Notes: a model not told the origin generated them from the letters alone. A stretch of 64,000 nt of DNA from Stenotrophomonas maltophilia (GCF_003970865.1 NZ_RXLZ01000013.1:19417-83416), one strand, 5' to 3'. Numbered from the stretch's first letter, positions 17,839-26,963 are shown. Numbers and translations are program-made.

Positions 17839-18897
17839 TCAGCGGCTCCCTGCACCAGCAGGAAAGTAGCGCTTGCCCAGCCCCAAGGCCACATGCACCA
17901 GCAGGATCAGTACCGGCACTTCCACCAGCGGGCCGATGATGGCGGCGAAGGCGACCGGCGAGGCCAGGCCGAAAGCCGCGATAGCTACCGCGATGGCCAG
18001 TTCGAAGTTGTTGCCTGCCGCGGTGAACGCGATCGCAGTGGTGCGCGGATAATCTTTGGCGATCAGCTTGCCCATGAAGAAGCTGATGACGAACTGGATG
18101 ATGAAGTACAGCGTCAGCGGGATCGCGATGCGCACCGCATCCATGGGAATCCGCAGCACGTCACCGCCTTTGAGACTGAACATCGCCACGATGGTGAACA
18201 GCAGTGCGGCGAGCGTTATCGGGCTGATGGTAGGCAGGAACTTCTCTTCATACCACTGCACACCCTTGCGCGCCTTCAGCCATCGACTGGTGAGGAAGCC
18301 GGACAAGAACGGGATGCCGAGGTAGATCAAAACCGCTTCTGCGATGGTCCAGACACTGACATCGATGACGCTGCCCTGCAGGCCGAACAGCGGCGGCAAC
18401 CAAGAAAGGAAGAACCACGCGTAGACGCTGAACAGCGCGATCTGGAAGATCGAGTTGAATGCTACCAAGCCGGCCACGTATTGGCCGTCACCGCGGGCGA
18501 GCTGGTTCCACACCAGCACCATGGCGATGCAGCGCGCCAAGCCGATCAGGATCAGGCCGGTCATGTACTCTGGGTAGTCGCGCAGGAACAGCACCGCCAG
18601 GCCGAACATCAGGAACGGGCCCACGATCCAGTTCTGTAGCAGCGAGAGCATCAGCACGCGCTTGTCGGCAAAAACCGTGGGCAGTTCCTCGTACTTCACC
18701 TTGGCCAGCGGCGGATACATCATCAGAATTAAGCCGATCGCGATCGGAATGTTGGTCGACCCTACGGAAAGACTGTTCAACGCGCTGGGCACGCCCTCGA
18801 ACAACGCGCCCAGGCCGACGCCGAGCGCCATAGCGGCGAAGATCCAGAGCGTGAGATACCGGTCCAGGAAGGACAGGCGGGAGGTATCAGTAGTCAT
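17839..18897 (-). CDS. acr3: ACR3-family arsenite efflux permease
   Basis: This 352-residue inner membrane protein has ten hydrophobic segments. It carries the essential Cys of ACR3 transporters in [17 protein letters not shown] and the conserved [16 protein letters not shown]. It exports arsenite, using the proton gradient, after arsenate has been reduced. It is the main intact effector of the island. It lies downstream of a broken arsC and a divergent-side arsR on the same strand, and its stop is followed at once by the trxB stump. Confidence 0.93.
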   Translation of the reverse strand: MTTDTSRLSFLDRYLTLWIFAAMALGVGLGALFEGVPSALNSLSVGSTNIPIAIGLILMMYPPLAKVKYEELPTVFADKRVLMLSLLQNWIVGPFLMFGLAVLFLRDYPEYMTGLILIGLARCIAMVLVWNQLARGDGQYVAGLVAFNSIFQIALFSVYAWFFLSWLPPLFGLQGSVIDVSVWTIAEAVLIYLGIPFLSGFLTSRWLKARKGVQWYEEKFLPTISPITLAALLFTIVAMFSLKGGDVLRIPMDAVRIAIPLTLYFIIQFVISFFMGKLIAKDYPRTTAIAFTAAGNNFELAIAVAIAAFGLASPVAFAAIIGPLVEVPVLILLVHVALGLGKRYFPAGAGSR

Positions 18898-18917
18898 GGG
18901 GGTTTCCGGGAGGACGG

Positions 18918-19405
18918 TCAGTTGATCTGCGCAATCGGATCAAGCTGGGCCTTGAGGGCTTCACGGTCATCCCATGCCCCGTCAGGAATCTCCAGGAAAG
19001 CTTTCAGGCGGGCCTTGATGATCTGATGCGCTCGATCGAATGCTTCAGCCTTCTGTGAATTCGAGTCTTCCACTCCGGCCGAGTCGAAGAAGCCCCAGTG
19101 CACGCGCACGAAATCGCCAGACACAACCGGGCACGCTTCGGCGGCCGCGCTGTCGCACACGGTGACAATCAGATCCATGGCAGCAGCACTCGCTTCGGCA
19201 AATTCATCCCAGGACTTGCTGCGCAGGCCCTCCACCGGGAAGCCCTCGCGCTGCAACTGAGCAATGGCGAACGGACTGACCCGACCGGCCGGCTGCCTGC
19301 ACTGAAGGACTGATAGCGGCCTTCGCTCCACTTTTTCAGGGTCGATTCGGCCAACACGCTGCGCGCGGAATTCCCGGTACAAAGAAACAGAACACGACTG
19401 GTCAT
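18918..19405 (-). pseudogene. arsC: Thioredoxin-type arsenate reductase, frameshifted
   Basis: Two overlapping frames make one low-molecular-weight-phosphatase-type ArsC. The N-terminal part (from ATG 19405) has the P-loop FLCTGNSARSVLAE and runs to SAGSRP. The rest (RVSPFAIAQL onward to 18918) includes the resolving cysteines in VCDSAAAEACPV and lies in another frame. The break falls in a CCGGCC-rich spot at about 19284-19295. One inserted base, or restoration of four bases to give SRPAGRV as in the family, would repair it. It is either inactive or a sequencing error. The island keeps a second, unrelated arsenate reductase at 20523. Confidence 0.85.
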
Positions 19406-19429
19406 TTTGGCGATCTCTGGGATATGGGG

Positions 19430-19744
19430 TCAGCAGCCTGCGGGGCGTTCACAGGCCTGTTCGTCGGCACAGCAGTTTTCAGTGAGGTAGGCCACGAGCT
19501 CGTTCATCGCCACGAACTCGGCCCGGTAGCAGATGGTCCGACCACGCTGCTCGGCGCTGATCAGTCCCGCAGCCAGCAGTTCCTTCAGGTGGAAGGAGAG
19601 CGTGGCGCCAGGCAAAGAGAGGGCTTGGGCAATGTCGCCGGCCAGCTTGCCGGCGCTGCCAGCCTGAACCAGAAGGCGGAAGATCGACAGGCGGGTGGCA
19701 TGACCCAAAGCTGCCAAGGCGTGGGTTGCGCTCTTATGTTCCAT
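19430..19744 (-). CDS. arsR: ArsR-family arsenite-responsive repressor
   Basis: This 104-residue winged-helix repressor has the recognition region LPGATLSFHLKELLAAGLI. Cysteines cluster at the C-terminal end (ENCCADEQACERPAGC) as possible arsenite ligands, rather than the classical ELCVCD site in the recognition helix. It is first in the minus-strand ars operon, followed by the broken arsC and acr3, and diverges from arsH with only 23 bp between the two start codons. Arsenite binding should release it from the shared operator. Confidence 0.9.
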   Translation of the reverse strand: MEHKSATHALAALGHATRLSIFRLLVQAGSAGKLAGDIAQALSLPGATLSFHLKELLAAGLISAEQRGRTICYRAEFVAMNELVAYLTENCCADEQACERPAGC

Positions 19745-19745
19745 G

Positions 19746-19764
19746 ATTCTAGAATAATCGAATA
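19746..19764. promoter_or_regulatory. Shared ArsR operator between arsR and arsH
   Basis: The palindrome ATTCTAGAAT (19746-19755) is followed by the related AATCGAATAA in a 23-bp space between the divergent starts at 19744 and 19768. This leaves no room for normal leaders, so promoters must lie inside the coding ends or transcripts are leaderless. Assignment to ArsR rests on position. Confidence 0.5.
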
Positions 19765-19767
19765 AAA

Positions 19768-20526
19768 ATGACGGGACAACCCTCCGTGCAGCAGATCCCC
19801 AACGTGGTCCCGGGTGCCTTGGACATCCCCTCGGCCGCCAAGCTCAACGATCCGGCCGCCCAGCCACACCGGCCACGCATCCTGATCCTGTACGGATCGC
19901 TGCGGCCGCAGTCGTTCAGCCGCAAGCTAGCGCTTGAGGCGCAGCGGCTGTTGGAGCGGCTGGGGGCGGAAACCCGCCTCTTTGATCCACATGAGCTACC
20001 GATGCTTGACTCGGCGCCGGCCACTCACCCCAAGGTGCAGGAGTTGCGCCAGGCTTCGCTGTGGTCGGAAGGCCACGTGTGGATCAGCCCGGAACGCCAC
20101 GGCACCCTGACTGCGGTATTCAAGAACCAGATCGACTGGCTGCCGCTCGAAGAGGGCAGCGTTCGCCCTACGCAGGGTCGCACGCTGGCAGTGATGCAGG
20201 TCTGCGGCGGCTCGCAGTCATTCAACGTTGTCAACGCGCTGCGCGTACTCGGCCGTTGGATGCGCATGGTCACGATTCCGAACCAATCCTCGGTGGCCAA
20301 GGCCTGGCAGGAGTTCGATGACGACGGTCGAATGAAGCCTTCGGCGTACTACGATCGCGTGGTGGACGTGATGGAGGAACTGATCAAGTTCACCCTTCTG
20401 GTGCGCGGGCGTAGTGACTACTTGGTGGACCGCTACAGCGAGCGCAAGGGCGCCGTAGATGCGGCGGCGCTGGCCGCTGCCGCAGGCGTGGTGGAGACCG
20501 TTTCGAACCAAAAGGAAAGTGCGTGA
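19768..20526 (+). CDS. arsH: ArsH, NADPH-dependent FMN reductase for organoarsenicals
   Basis: This 252-residue flavodoxin-fold protein has the FMN phosphate loop [15 protein letters not shown] and the family segment [20 protein letters not shown], then [16 protein letters not shown]. ArsH oxidises trivalent methylated or aromatic arsenicals and may reduce quinones. It diverges from arsR, and its stop overlaps the GTG of the glutaredoxin-type arsC (GTGA), so the two are coupled. Confidence 0.92.
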   Translation: MTGQPSVQQIPNVVPGALDIPSAAKLNDPAAQPHRPRILILYGSLRPQSFSRKLALEAQRLLERLGAETRLFDPHELPMLDSAPATHPKVQELRQASLWSEGHVWISPERHGTLTAVFKNQIDWLPLEEGSVRPTQGRTLAVMQVCGGSQSFNVVNALRVLGRWMRMVTIPNQSSVAKAWQEFDDDGRMKPSAYYDRVVDVMEELIKFTLLVRGRSDYLVDRYSERKGAVDAAALAAAAGVVETVSNQKESA

Positions 20527-20942
20527 ACGCCGTCATCTATCACAACCCCAAGTGCGGCACCTCGCGCAACACTTTGGCGCTGATCCGCTTCGCCGGTATC
20601 GAGCCTGAAGTGATCGACTACCTGAGCCACCCGCCCAGCCGTGCGCGCCTAGTCGAGCTCATTACGACGGCGGGGCTGACCGTGCGCGATGTCATCCGGC
20701 AGAAGGGAACGCCGTATGACGAGCTCGGGCTAGGCGACGCAGCACTGAGCGACGAAGCGCTGCTAGATGCGATGCTGGCGCACCCGATACTCATCAATCG
20801 TCCTCTCGTACAAACCGATAGGGGCACTCGTCTGTGCCGGCCTTCTGAAGTGGTGCTAGAGATCCTGCCGCCGCTGCCCAGACCGTTCCGAAAGGAAGAT
20901 GGAGAGTTGGTGATCGCGCGCGCCGAAAGCTCGACGCCGTGA
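20523..20942 (+). CDS. arsC: Glutaredoxin-dependent arsenate reductase ArsC
   Basis: This 139-residue thioredoxin-fold enzyme has the catalytic Cys in the ArsC motif [14 protein letters not shown] and the three arginine positions (Arg in VIRQKG, INRPLV and GTRLCRPSE). It reduces arsenate to arsenite with glutathione and glutaredoxin, feeding acr3. It starts at GTG 20523, inside the arsH stop. With the second arsC broken, this is the island's only intact arsenate reductase. Confidence 0.92.
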   Translation: MNAVIYHNPKCGTSRNTLALIRFAGIEPEVIDYLSHPPSRARLVELITTAGLTVRDVIRQKGTPYDELGLGDAALSDEALLDAMLAHPILINRPLVQTDRGTRLCRPSEVVLEILPPLPRPFRKEDGELVIARAESSTP

Positions 20943-20996
20943 TCCTGTTGCCGGGCTGGGCTCGCCGCCGTTGAGAACCACAGGAGGTCATGCCCC

Positions 20997-22086
20997 ATGT
21001 CGACGCTCGATCCGACAACAAGCGACAGCGCGTGGCGCGTCTTCCTTGTATTCCTGCGACTGGGGCCGGCGTCGTTGGCGGCCCGATCGCCCACCTGAGC
21101 TACTTCCGCCTCGAGTTCGTCGTACGCCGCCATTGGCTGGCCTCGCCTGTTGGCCGCTTGGGCTGGCTTTACGCTGCCGTCGGCCGTGCTGATGATCCTG
21201 TTCGCTTTGGGCGTTGCCAAATGCCAGGACATCGTTGAATCCGGCTGGCTGCAGGGCCTGAAGATCGTGGCAGTTGCCGTGGTGGCCCAAGCAGTGTGGA
21301 GAATGGCCCGATCCCTCTGCCCGGACCCTCACCGGGCTGGGATGGCTTTTCTGCAGCTGTGTTGACCTTGTCCATGCCATCGGTCAGCGGCCAGATCGTG
21401 GCGATCATCGTCGGCGGACTGCTCGGTCGCTGGATGCTGAAGATCGTGCCCGCGTCCGGCCAAACAGCCGGCGGCTATCCCGTCTCGCGAAGAACCGGCA
21501 TGGTGGCACTGGTGCTACTGGCGCTGCCGCTCGTTCTGCTGCCCTTGTCGGCGGTGGCTAGCGGCACCTTCCTTGGCCGTGCTGCTGGAGGGTGTGTACC
21601 ACGCTGGCGCCCAGGTCTTCGGTGGCGGCCATGTCGTGCTGCCGTTGCTGCAGACTGCGGTTGTCCAAAGCGGCATGGTGAGCACCGCGGGTCTGCTCGC
21701 CGGGTACGGTGCGGCGCAGGCGGTGCCGGGCCGTCTCTTCTCCTTTGCGGCTTTCCTGAGGCTGTCGCCGAGGGCCGCTACGTGGCTGGACAGGCGGCTT
21801 TATGCTGTTGCTGGCCACTTTCCTACCAACCCTTCTTGCGCTCGCGGGGTGGGGTGCGGGCTGCCGTTCTGGGAGTCCCTGCGCCACCACAAGGATCTCC
21901 AAGCTTCGTTGCAGGCGTCAATGCCGGAGTGGTCGGCATCCTGCTGGCGACGTTGTACGAGCTGATGTGGACGAGTGCGATCAATGCCGATGGGATGTCG
22001 CGATCGCGCTGCTTGCATTTGGGCTACTGGTCGTCGCGCGCTCACCGCCGATCGTGGTGGTGCTGTTGGCCGACATAGCGGGCTAG
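20997..22086 (+). pseudogene. chrA: Chromate transporter chrA, degenerate
   Basis: Fragments of ChrA lie in several frames. After a good AGGAGG site, ATG 20997 reads SAWRVFLVFLRLG. A base is missing before GGPIAHLSYF, which lies in another frame with FRLEFVVRRHWL. About 60 residues of the first repeat are then absent, and the text resumes at AWAGFTLPSAVLMILFALG and LKIVAVAVVAQAVW. Second-half pieces include VYHAGAQVFGGGHVVLPLLQ, and the end is VVVLLADIAG-stop at 22086. Several frameshifts plus an internal deletion mean it cannot be functional. Intact ChrA exports chromate. Confidence 0.85.
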
Positions 22087-22462
22087 GCGATAGCGTGATA
22101 GTAGCGCCGCTAGGCGGTCAGGACCGATTCGGCAGCGCAACCGAACATCTGCTTCTCGCCGACAGGGTTCATTGCCAAGCGAATGGGACTGGGATGCTGC
22201 AGTTCAGTTCTAGGATTAGGAAGATTTATCGAGGGTAGGGTATGCCCGTTTTCGGCCCAGAGCAGACAGCTGATACTGCGAGCACCGGTCAAGTCATCCC
22301 AGCAAACGTCAGCTTGCTAGTCGAGCCCGCCCCTCCATAAAATTGAACCGCATCAAGGGTGCAGCGTACCAAAGGATCTCAGGTGCTGAAGCAATTTCTA
22401 GCTGACTATTCTTCAAGCCGAATCCCATTCTCGGCACGGCTTAACTCAGGCGGCGGTGACAT
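22087..22462. other. Intergenic stretch at the right edge of the arsenic island
   Basis: No gene is supported in these 376 bases. They hold the right copy of the flanking 28-bp repeat (22213-22240) and presumably the promoter of the TIGR02391 gene. GC content falls toward 22460, as expected where the acquired genes begin. Confidence 0.4.
22213..22240. repeat. Right copy of the direct repeat flanking the arsenic island
   Basis: It shares GGATTAGG, TTTATC and AGGGTAGGG with 17603-17630 in the same order and orientation, with mismatches at four middle bases and one later base. The distance between copies is about 4.6 kb. See the left copy for interpretation. Confidence 0.45.
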
Positions 22463-23458
22463 ATGGTAATTGCCGAGAACCACGACGGACATGTTTACAA
22501 CTGGATCATGTTTGAGCGTGAAACAATCGAATTTGTGCTGCGCGCTATTGACTTCTATGTATCACTACTTGGCGATGAGTCGCGCGAGCTTGCGGAGGAC
22601 CCGGATCTCGCGAGCTTGATCACAGACGATACGCGCAGAGAACTTGGTCTTGGGCGTGATAAGGAGCGAGCAAACCGTCTTAGGCAATGGATCAAGAGCA
22701 AATCGGAAGAGAGCGGCGATTCCTACCATGTAGACATCTCCATGAGCCATGGTACTGTCCGCTTCATCAAGGCGGTCAGCCTTCTTTACCTTGCAAAGCT
22801 AAAGACGAAAAGAAACAGGCTGGCCAGTCGGCCCAATGTAACGACTTCGACTCTTTCGGCATTGGACCGTGAAATATCCAGGAAAGAAGAGCTCTTCTCT
22901 TCCTCTGGTGTGTTTAAGAACGCGTCTCCTGTTCAACTACTTGCGGAGTACGGCGAAGCACCCGGAGCCGAGGAAGCGGTGACCCCGCCGCAGCCTAATG
23001 AAGAAATCGCCCTCCTTACCGCGTCGAGGCCACGCCCGGTGCTCGTCGGCTCCATCGAAATTCTGGATCATGAGCTGAGGAGGCGGTGCTTGGACCTGTT
23101 CAACCAGTTCCAGGAAGCGGGCCAATCCGAGCGCAATGATACAGTCGTCTCAGAAGCATCACGCATTCTGGAAAGCCGCCTTCGAGCAGTGACGGGATGT
23201 ACCGATGGGAGCACTGGCAAGCAACTGGTCACTCTTGCATTTAATGCTCAGAAGGCTAAGTTGCGGGTTAGCTCCGTGCCGTCGGAGCAAGAGGCCGCGC
23301 AACTTCTCTTTATGGGCACCTTTGGCTTCATCCGGAACCAGGTTCAGCACAAACTCTTGGGCAGCCTTCCTGCCGAGCGTACACTGCAGATACTTGGTTG
23401 GATTGACTATCTTTTGGCAGTCATAGAGCAGGCGGAACGAGTCGCAGATTCTCCCTAA
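22463..23458 (+). CDS. TIGR02391 (Ymh) family protein
   Basis: This 331-residue protein has a C-terminal part of about 125 residues (from IEILDHELRRRCLDLFNQF) that matches my memory of the TIGR02391/Ymh family: a helical domain with ESRLRAVTG, LLFMGTFGFIRNQVQHK and a final helical segment. The N-terminal 190 residues are charged and variable. The family has no established biochemical role but is frequent in phage and defence regions. Codon use is less GC-rich than in the core genes. A PIN-like gene follows 61 bp later on the same strand. Confidence 0.7.
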   Translation: MVIAENHDGHVYNWIMFERETIEFVLRAIDFYVSLLGDESRELAEDPDLASLITDDTRRELGLGRDKERANRLRQWIKSKSEESGDSYHVDISMSHGTVRFIKAVSLLYLAKLKTKRNRLASRPNVTTSTLSALDREISRKEELFSSSGVFKNASPVQLLAEYGEAPGAEEAVTPPQPNEEIALLTASRPRPVLVGSIEILDHELRRRCLDLFNQFQEAGQSERNDTVVSEASRILESRLRAVTGCTDGSTGKQLVTLAFNAQKAKLRVSSVPSEQEAAQLLFMGTFGFIRNQVQHKLLGSLPAERTLQILGWIDYLLAVIEQAERVADSP

Positions 23459-23519
23459 CAACCGAACAGCCAGCAGGGCGACGAAGAAAGCCATCATGTA
23501 AACAATGAGAGAATAGGCT

Positions 23520-24371
23520 GTGGCCATTTCGTTCTACTTCGACGGCGATGACGTGGTGTGGACCCAACGGCTTGAACGACCAGCCGTCTACTTGGACACC
23601 TTCGCCATTCGCGAGATCGCGGACAGCGACAAGCTGTCGGCGCGCTTCGCCCAGGCGTTGAAGTCAAGCGGTGGCACTTGGCTCTTGGCCTCTCTCTCCA
23701 TGGGAGAGTTCGCCCGTTTCAAGGACCCCCGCCACGTACAGTGCGCCGAGAGGTTACTCGCCCAAGTGGTTCCCCATATACAGCTCTTCATATCCGAGCC
23801 AAGCGTGAGGATGGGAATGCCGGGCGAGACGGATTTGGCCAGGCGCTCACTGCCCCGCGCCGACGAGCGTCACATGGACTACTTTTCGCGCCGCTGGGCT
23901 AGAGAGCAGGCCTTCGCAGAAACGTTTCAGGGAATGTTCCAGCTGGTCCAAGAGCGTCGGGAGGAGATGACGGCTACGTTGGACGGCATTGCCTCTCAGC
24001 TAGTGGCGTCGCTGTTCCATCACCGGCGGGTAGAAGCCTACCGACGCAAAGCTAAAGCGTCGCGGCCAAACGATGGACGAACCCGCCGGCAGGTCATTAT
24101 GGGCGATCTACTGCGGGAGTTGGTGCTAGACACCAACGCATCCATCTCCAACAACGATGCGCTGGACCTGATGCACGCCGTGGATGCCGTGGACCACTGC
24201 GACTTGGTTTTGCTTGACAAGGCATGGCAGCGGCGCGTCGACGCGCTGCGTCGACGTATTGCTCAATCGGGGGTTGAGATGCCGGTCGCCGCCTGCTTCT
24301 CGAAGAGCAATGATGGGATTGGACGATTTCTGGATTCAATCGAAAGGTGGACGGAGCATGATGGCGTGTAA
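23520..24371 (+). CDS. PIN-like nuclease domain protein
   Basis: This 283-residue protein starts at GTG 23520. It shows the acidic pattern of a PIN domain: Asp in PAVYLDTFAIREIAD, Glu in LLASLSMGEFARF, and the C-terminal NNDALDLMHAVDAVDHCDLV followed by LLDKAW. A long helical insert occupies residues 95-195. PIN domains are Mg-dependent RNases, found in toxins and RNA processing. The gene stands 61 bp after the TIGR02391 gene and may act with it. The family match is by motif only, so the subfamily is open. Confidence 0.62.
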   Translation: MAISFYFDGDDVVWTQRLERPAVYLDTFAIREIADSDKLSARFAQALKSSGGTWLLASLSMGEFARFKDPRHVQCAERLLAQVVPHIQLFISEPSVRMGMPGETDLARRSLPRADERHMDYFSRRWAREQAFAETFQGMFQLVQERREEMTATLDGIASQLVASLFHHRRVEAYRRKAKASRPNDGRTRRQVIMGDLLRELVLDTNASISNNDALDLMHAVDAVDHCDLVLLDKAWQRRVDALRRRIAQSGVEMPVAACFSKSNDGIGRFLDSIERWTEHDGV

Positions 24372-24528
24372 TCCGCGGACAAATGGAGTACTGCGGAGGC
24401 ACCGGTCATGTGGCTTTGGGTCGGCAGGCTCTCTTCAGGGATTGCGAAGCTATTGCGGAGCGACTGTCGCAAGCCAAGCCGGTGAAGGACATCGAGACCA
24501 CGAGGGTAGGGGTGAGCAAGTGATCGAC

Positions 24529-25311
24529 TCATTGTTTATGTGGATGACTTTTGCTAGCGCTCTTCCCTTTGGGCTGCCCACGGCCAATGGAAGTTACTTG
24601 TACCGACTCTACAATTCGGAAGTCAAAATTATCACCATTGGCAGCACGAATAAGCAGCAAATGAGACCCGCTAATTGCTCTCAGTAGCCGCCAGGTCTGA
24701 TCTTGCGAGTTCTCAAAATGGACGATGGCGAGGGACTGGGCTCGCGAATCTATGATGGCTCGAGTTCTAATATTTGCTGCGGCGGGTGTAGCAACTAGCG
24801 CGAGTGCGCCCATGGAGAGTACAAACGTCCATGCGCCTAACTTGCGACCGAGCGAATCCCTCAGCTTTCTGAGATATATGAGTCCTCCCATTAGCGCGGA
24901 TATCAAGGCCAGAACAAAGGCGCAGAAGCTCCAGTAAGAGGTATATTCATTCATCCACTTGCTGACCGCCAGGTGGATTGCATACGTTGCTATGGCTAAT
25001 AGCGCCAGTGCTCCCGCCACCCTTATGGGTGGAACCGGCAAGGGGTCTCCGTGGAGCACTAGGCTGGCAAGAGTTGTGGCAAGCAATGCGGCCACGACTG
25101 CCGGAGTCTGGGCAATGGTCGTTATATCGAATAGATCCACCGCCCACACCGCGCGGAGATCGGTAAAGTAAAATGTCAGATATGCGTATCCCAGTAGATA
25201 GGAGTAGGCATATATGACAGCAAGACCCCCGGCTAACGACGCAAAACGAGCGGCCATCCATTCCGCCGAAGATTGCCGCGATCCACTCGCTTTGCTCTGC
25301 TCAATGCTCAT
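24529..25311 (-). CDS. Membrane protein of unknown function
   Basis: I do not recognise this 260-residue protein. It has about five hydrophobic helices (LAVIYAYSYLLGYAYLTFYF, VVAALLATTLASLVL, ALALLAIATYAIHLAV, SFCAFVLALISALMGGLIYL, FVLSMGALALVATPAAA) and a C-terminal soluble tail of about 75 residues ending in a Lys/Ser-rich stretch. It converges on the PIN-like gene. Codon use resembles the neighbouring accessory genes. A membrane effector role next to a nuclease is possible but speculative. Confidence 0.55.
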   Translation of the reverse strand: MSIEQSKASGSRQSSAEWMAARFASLAGGLAVIYAYSYLLGYAYLTFYFTDLRAVWAVDLFDITTIAQTPAVVAALLATTLASLVLHGDPLPVPPIRVAGALALLAIATYAIHLAVSKWMNEYTSYWSFCAFVLALISALMGGLIYLRKLRDSLGRKLGAWTFVLSMGALALVATPAAANIRTRAIIDSRAQSLAIVHFENSQDQTWRLLRAISGSHLLLIRAANGDNFDFRIVESVQVTSIGRGQPKGKSASKSHPHKQ

Positions 25312-25423
25312 AAGGTGCCTTTGCTGGGGTCTTCCGCCACGCTATTGTAGAGTTGAGGCTAGCTTTATGAAGGCGTACGGAAGCTGGGGATAGCTCTAAA
25401 CTCAGACACCCCCTCCACCCTCA

Positions 25424-26512
25424 CTAGTCATCTTCCAATAGACGTGCAGCGGGATTTGTTGCCGCGCCGCCAGCCTGGAAGTATCCGACAACACTCGATA
25501 TCGATCGGTGCTCGGTCAGCTGCATGATCGCGGGCAGCGCCACGCCCTGGCGGCTGGCTTCGGTCACGAACCCGGACCTGAGGCTATGCCCGCCAAACTC
25601 CCCCTCCAGACCAGCCAGGCGCGCCCGCCGCTGCACGATCTCACCCACCGCAGCAGGGGACAGGGCAGGGCCGACGCGCTGCTTCCACAGCCGCCTGAAG
25701 ATGGCCCCCTCGGTGACGCCTGAGACCTCCAACCAGTCCTGGAGGGCGAGGGCGGCCCTATCGAGCACCGGCTTATCCGGGGTCGAGGTGGCCGTAACCC
25801 CAGCCTGCTGGGTCTTGCTGTGCTCCAGCCGGTAGATATAGCCCGCCTCGCCAATCCGGCGCAGGTCGCGAAGGTCGGCCGCGGCGATCTCGCTGCGCCG
25901 GCGGCCGCCACTAGCGAACCCGAAGCAGAGTAAGGCGCGATCCCGAATTCCGTCCAGGCTGTTGTCGCAGGTGGCCAACATGGCCTCCAGCTCGGCCAGG
26001 GTAATCGCAGTCTTTTTGCGTGGGCGCTCGCCGCGCTTGACCGCGGCCCGCGCGGCGCGACTGAGCACGGTGCGGATCGCCGGCTGCTCGCAGGGATTGG
26101 TGGCTTGCTTGAGCCGGTGTGCGGTGGATAGCACAGCAACGCGATGCCGCACGGTAGCCAGCGTCCAAGGCCCAAGTTTGGCTTTCAGGCCGGCCGCCAC
26201 CAAGGCCTGATCGACGGCCGGAGGCAGTTCCCAGGCCAATTCGCCGTCAGCCGACCGGCGCTGTACGTGGTCGACCACGAACTGCAGCACGGTGGCTTCG
26301 GGTACCGGCAAGGCCAACTCGATGCCGTAGCGCGCCGCATGCCAGCCGGCCCAGTAGCGCAGAGCGCTGCTGTAGCTGCGGGTAGTGTTCTCGGCCGCGG
26401 CTTCGGCCAGCAACTCGCGGACCGCATCGGCAGCCTGCTGGGCCAGTTGTTCGGGCAGCACCAAGCTGGTGGCAGTCGCCGCGAGCACAGGAATAGTAGA
26501 ATTATCTTTCAT
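25424..26512 (-). CDS. tnpS: Tyrosine recombinase of a Tn4651-like transposon (TnpS-like)
   Basis: This 362-residue site-specific recombinase has a SAM-like N-terminal domain (NTTRSYSSALRYWAGWH). The catalytic residues are Arg in FASGGRRRSEIAAADL, His-x-x-Arg in FGGHSLRSGFVTEA and Tyr in ISSVVGYFQAGG. It diverges from a KfrA-like tnpT gene, with a palindromic core (26549-26571) between. That is the Tn4651 plan in which TnpS and TnpT resolve cointegrates at the rst site. No tnpA belonging to this module is left in the window, so the parent transposon appears incomplete. Confidence 0.82.
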   Translation of the reverse strand: MKDNSTIPVLAATATSLVLPEQLAQQAADAVRELLAEAAAENTTRSYSSALRYWAGWHAARYGIELALPVPEATVLQFVVDHVQRRSADGELAWELPPAVDQALVAAGLKAKLGPWTLATVRHRVAVLSTAHRLKQATNPCEQPAIRTVLSRAARAAVKRGERPRKKTAITLAELEAMLATCDNSLDGIRDRALLCFGFASGGRRRSEIAAADLRDLRRIGEAGYIYRLEHSKTQQAGVTATSTPDKPVLDRAALALQDWLEVSGVTEGAIFRRLWKQRVGPALSPAAVGEIVQRRARLAGLEGEFGGHSLRSGFVTEASRQGVALPAIMQLTEHRSISSVVGYFQAGGAATNPAARLLEDD

Positions 26513-26534
26513 ACTATGTAATGTATACTACGAA
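26513..26534. promoter_or_regulatory. AT-rich operator-like element before tnpS
   Basis: The bases just outside the tnpS start contain TATGTAATGTATACTACGAA, which resembles TATGTAATACATTACGAAAT upstream of the second tnpT-like gene (from 41410). Both sit next to a KfrA-like gene, so they may be binding sites for these DNA-binding proteins. Confidence 0.4.
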
Positions 26535-26548
26535 TCGGAGCAGATACC

Positions 26549-26571
26549 CGCGATAATCATCACTTATCGCG
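26549..26571. other. Resolution (rst/res) core site of the outer transposon module
   Basis: Perfect 8-bp arms CGCGATAA (26549-26556) and TTATCGCG (26564-26571) surround a 7-bp asymmetric spacer TCATCAC. This is the layout of a tyrosine-recombinase crossover site: two inverted binding arms with a short spacer. It lies exactly between divergent tnpS and tnpT, as the rst core does in Tn4651. A homologous core with arms GCGGGATAA/TTATCCCGC lies at 41325-41349. Confidence 0.72.
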
Positions 26572-26861
26572 AGTACGTTATCAGCAGAGTAGGGTGCCAG
26601 TACAGGAGACTTCGCATGGCCCGCGGCATCACCGAAACTGACGTCCATACCGCCGCTGACGAGTTGGTCGCCAAGGGCGAACGCCCAACCGTAGAGCGGA
26701 TCCGGGCTCACTTGGGGACAGGCTCGCCGAACACGGTGACCCGCTGGCTGGAAACATGGTGGAATCGACTTGGCACGCGCCTGCAGCCAGCGCGTCCGGA
26801 TCTGGAAGATGCGCCAGCGATGTTGGTAGAACTCGCCGGGCAATGGTGGGAGTTGGCGCTG

Positions 26862-26866
26862 AAGCA
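26862..26866. repeat. Left 5-bp target duplication (AAGCA)
   Basis: AAGCA directly precedes the left inverted repeat and recurs at 44047-44051 directly after the right one. Five-base duplications are the mark of Tn3-family transposition. Confidence 0.88.
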
Positions 26867-26900
26867 GAGGGTCGGCAGGGAATCGTTACGTACAGGGCCA
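26867..26900 (+). repeat. Left terminal inverted repeat (IRL)
   Basis: It begins GAGGGTCGGCAGGGAATCGT and continues to 26900. It matches the reverse complement of 44013-44046 at 31 of 34 positions, with mismatches at positions 7, 25 and 29. Its length fits the Tn3 family. The first bases are GAGGG rather than the common GGGG. Confidence 0.88.
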
Positions 26901-26963
26901 AAAGCCACCTAAGCGATTGAAACGCAATGATAATCACCTTGTCCCGGTAGCGGATCTCCCCAT

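Larger units (their letters stand above)
26616..26912 (+). pseudogene. tnpT: 5' part of tnpT, split by transposon insertion
   Basis: The first 83 codons encode a KfrA_N-like DNA-binding domain (ITETDVHTAADELVAKGERP, then VERIRAHLGTGSPNTVTRW), with AGGAG 8 bases before ATG 26616. From 26867 the frame runs into the transposon end (KQ-RVGRESLRT) and stops at 26912. The rest of tnpT is at 44052-44706. Joining 26616-26866 to 44052-44706 gives 906 bases, an uninterrupted 301-residue protein with ALKHAQESARREL across the join. TnpT is the accessory protein for cointegrate resolution. Confidence 0.85.

Noticed and set aside
25395..25415. GGGG...CCCC dyad near 25390-25415 as an end of the outer transposon
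   Set aside because: Only the outermost bases pair, no partner end with the same sequence was found near 45 kb, and no target duplication could be located.
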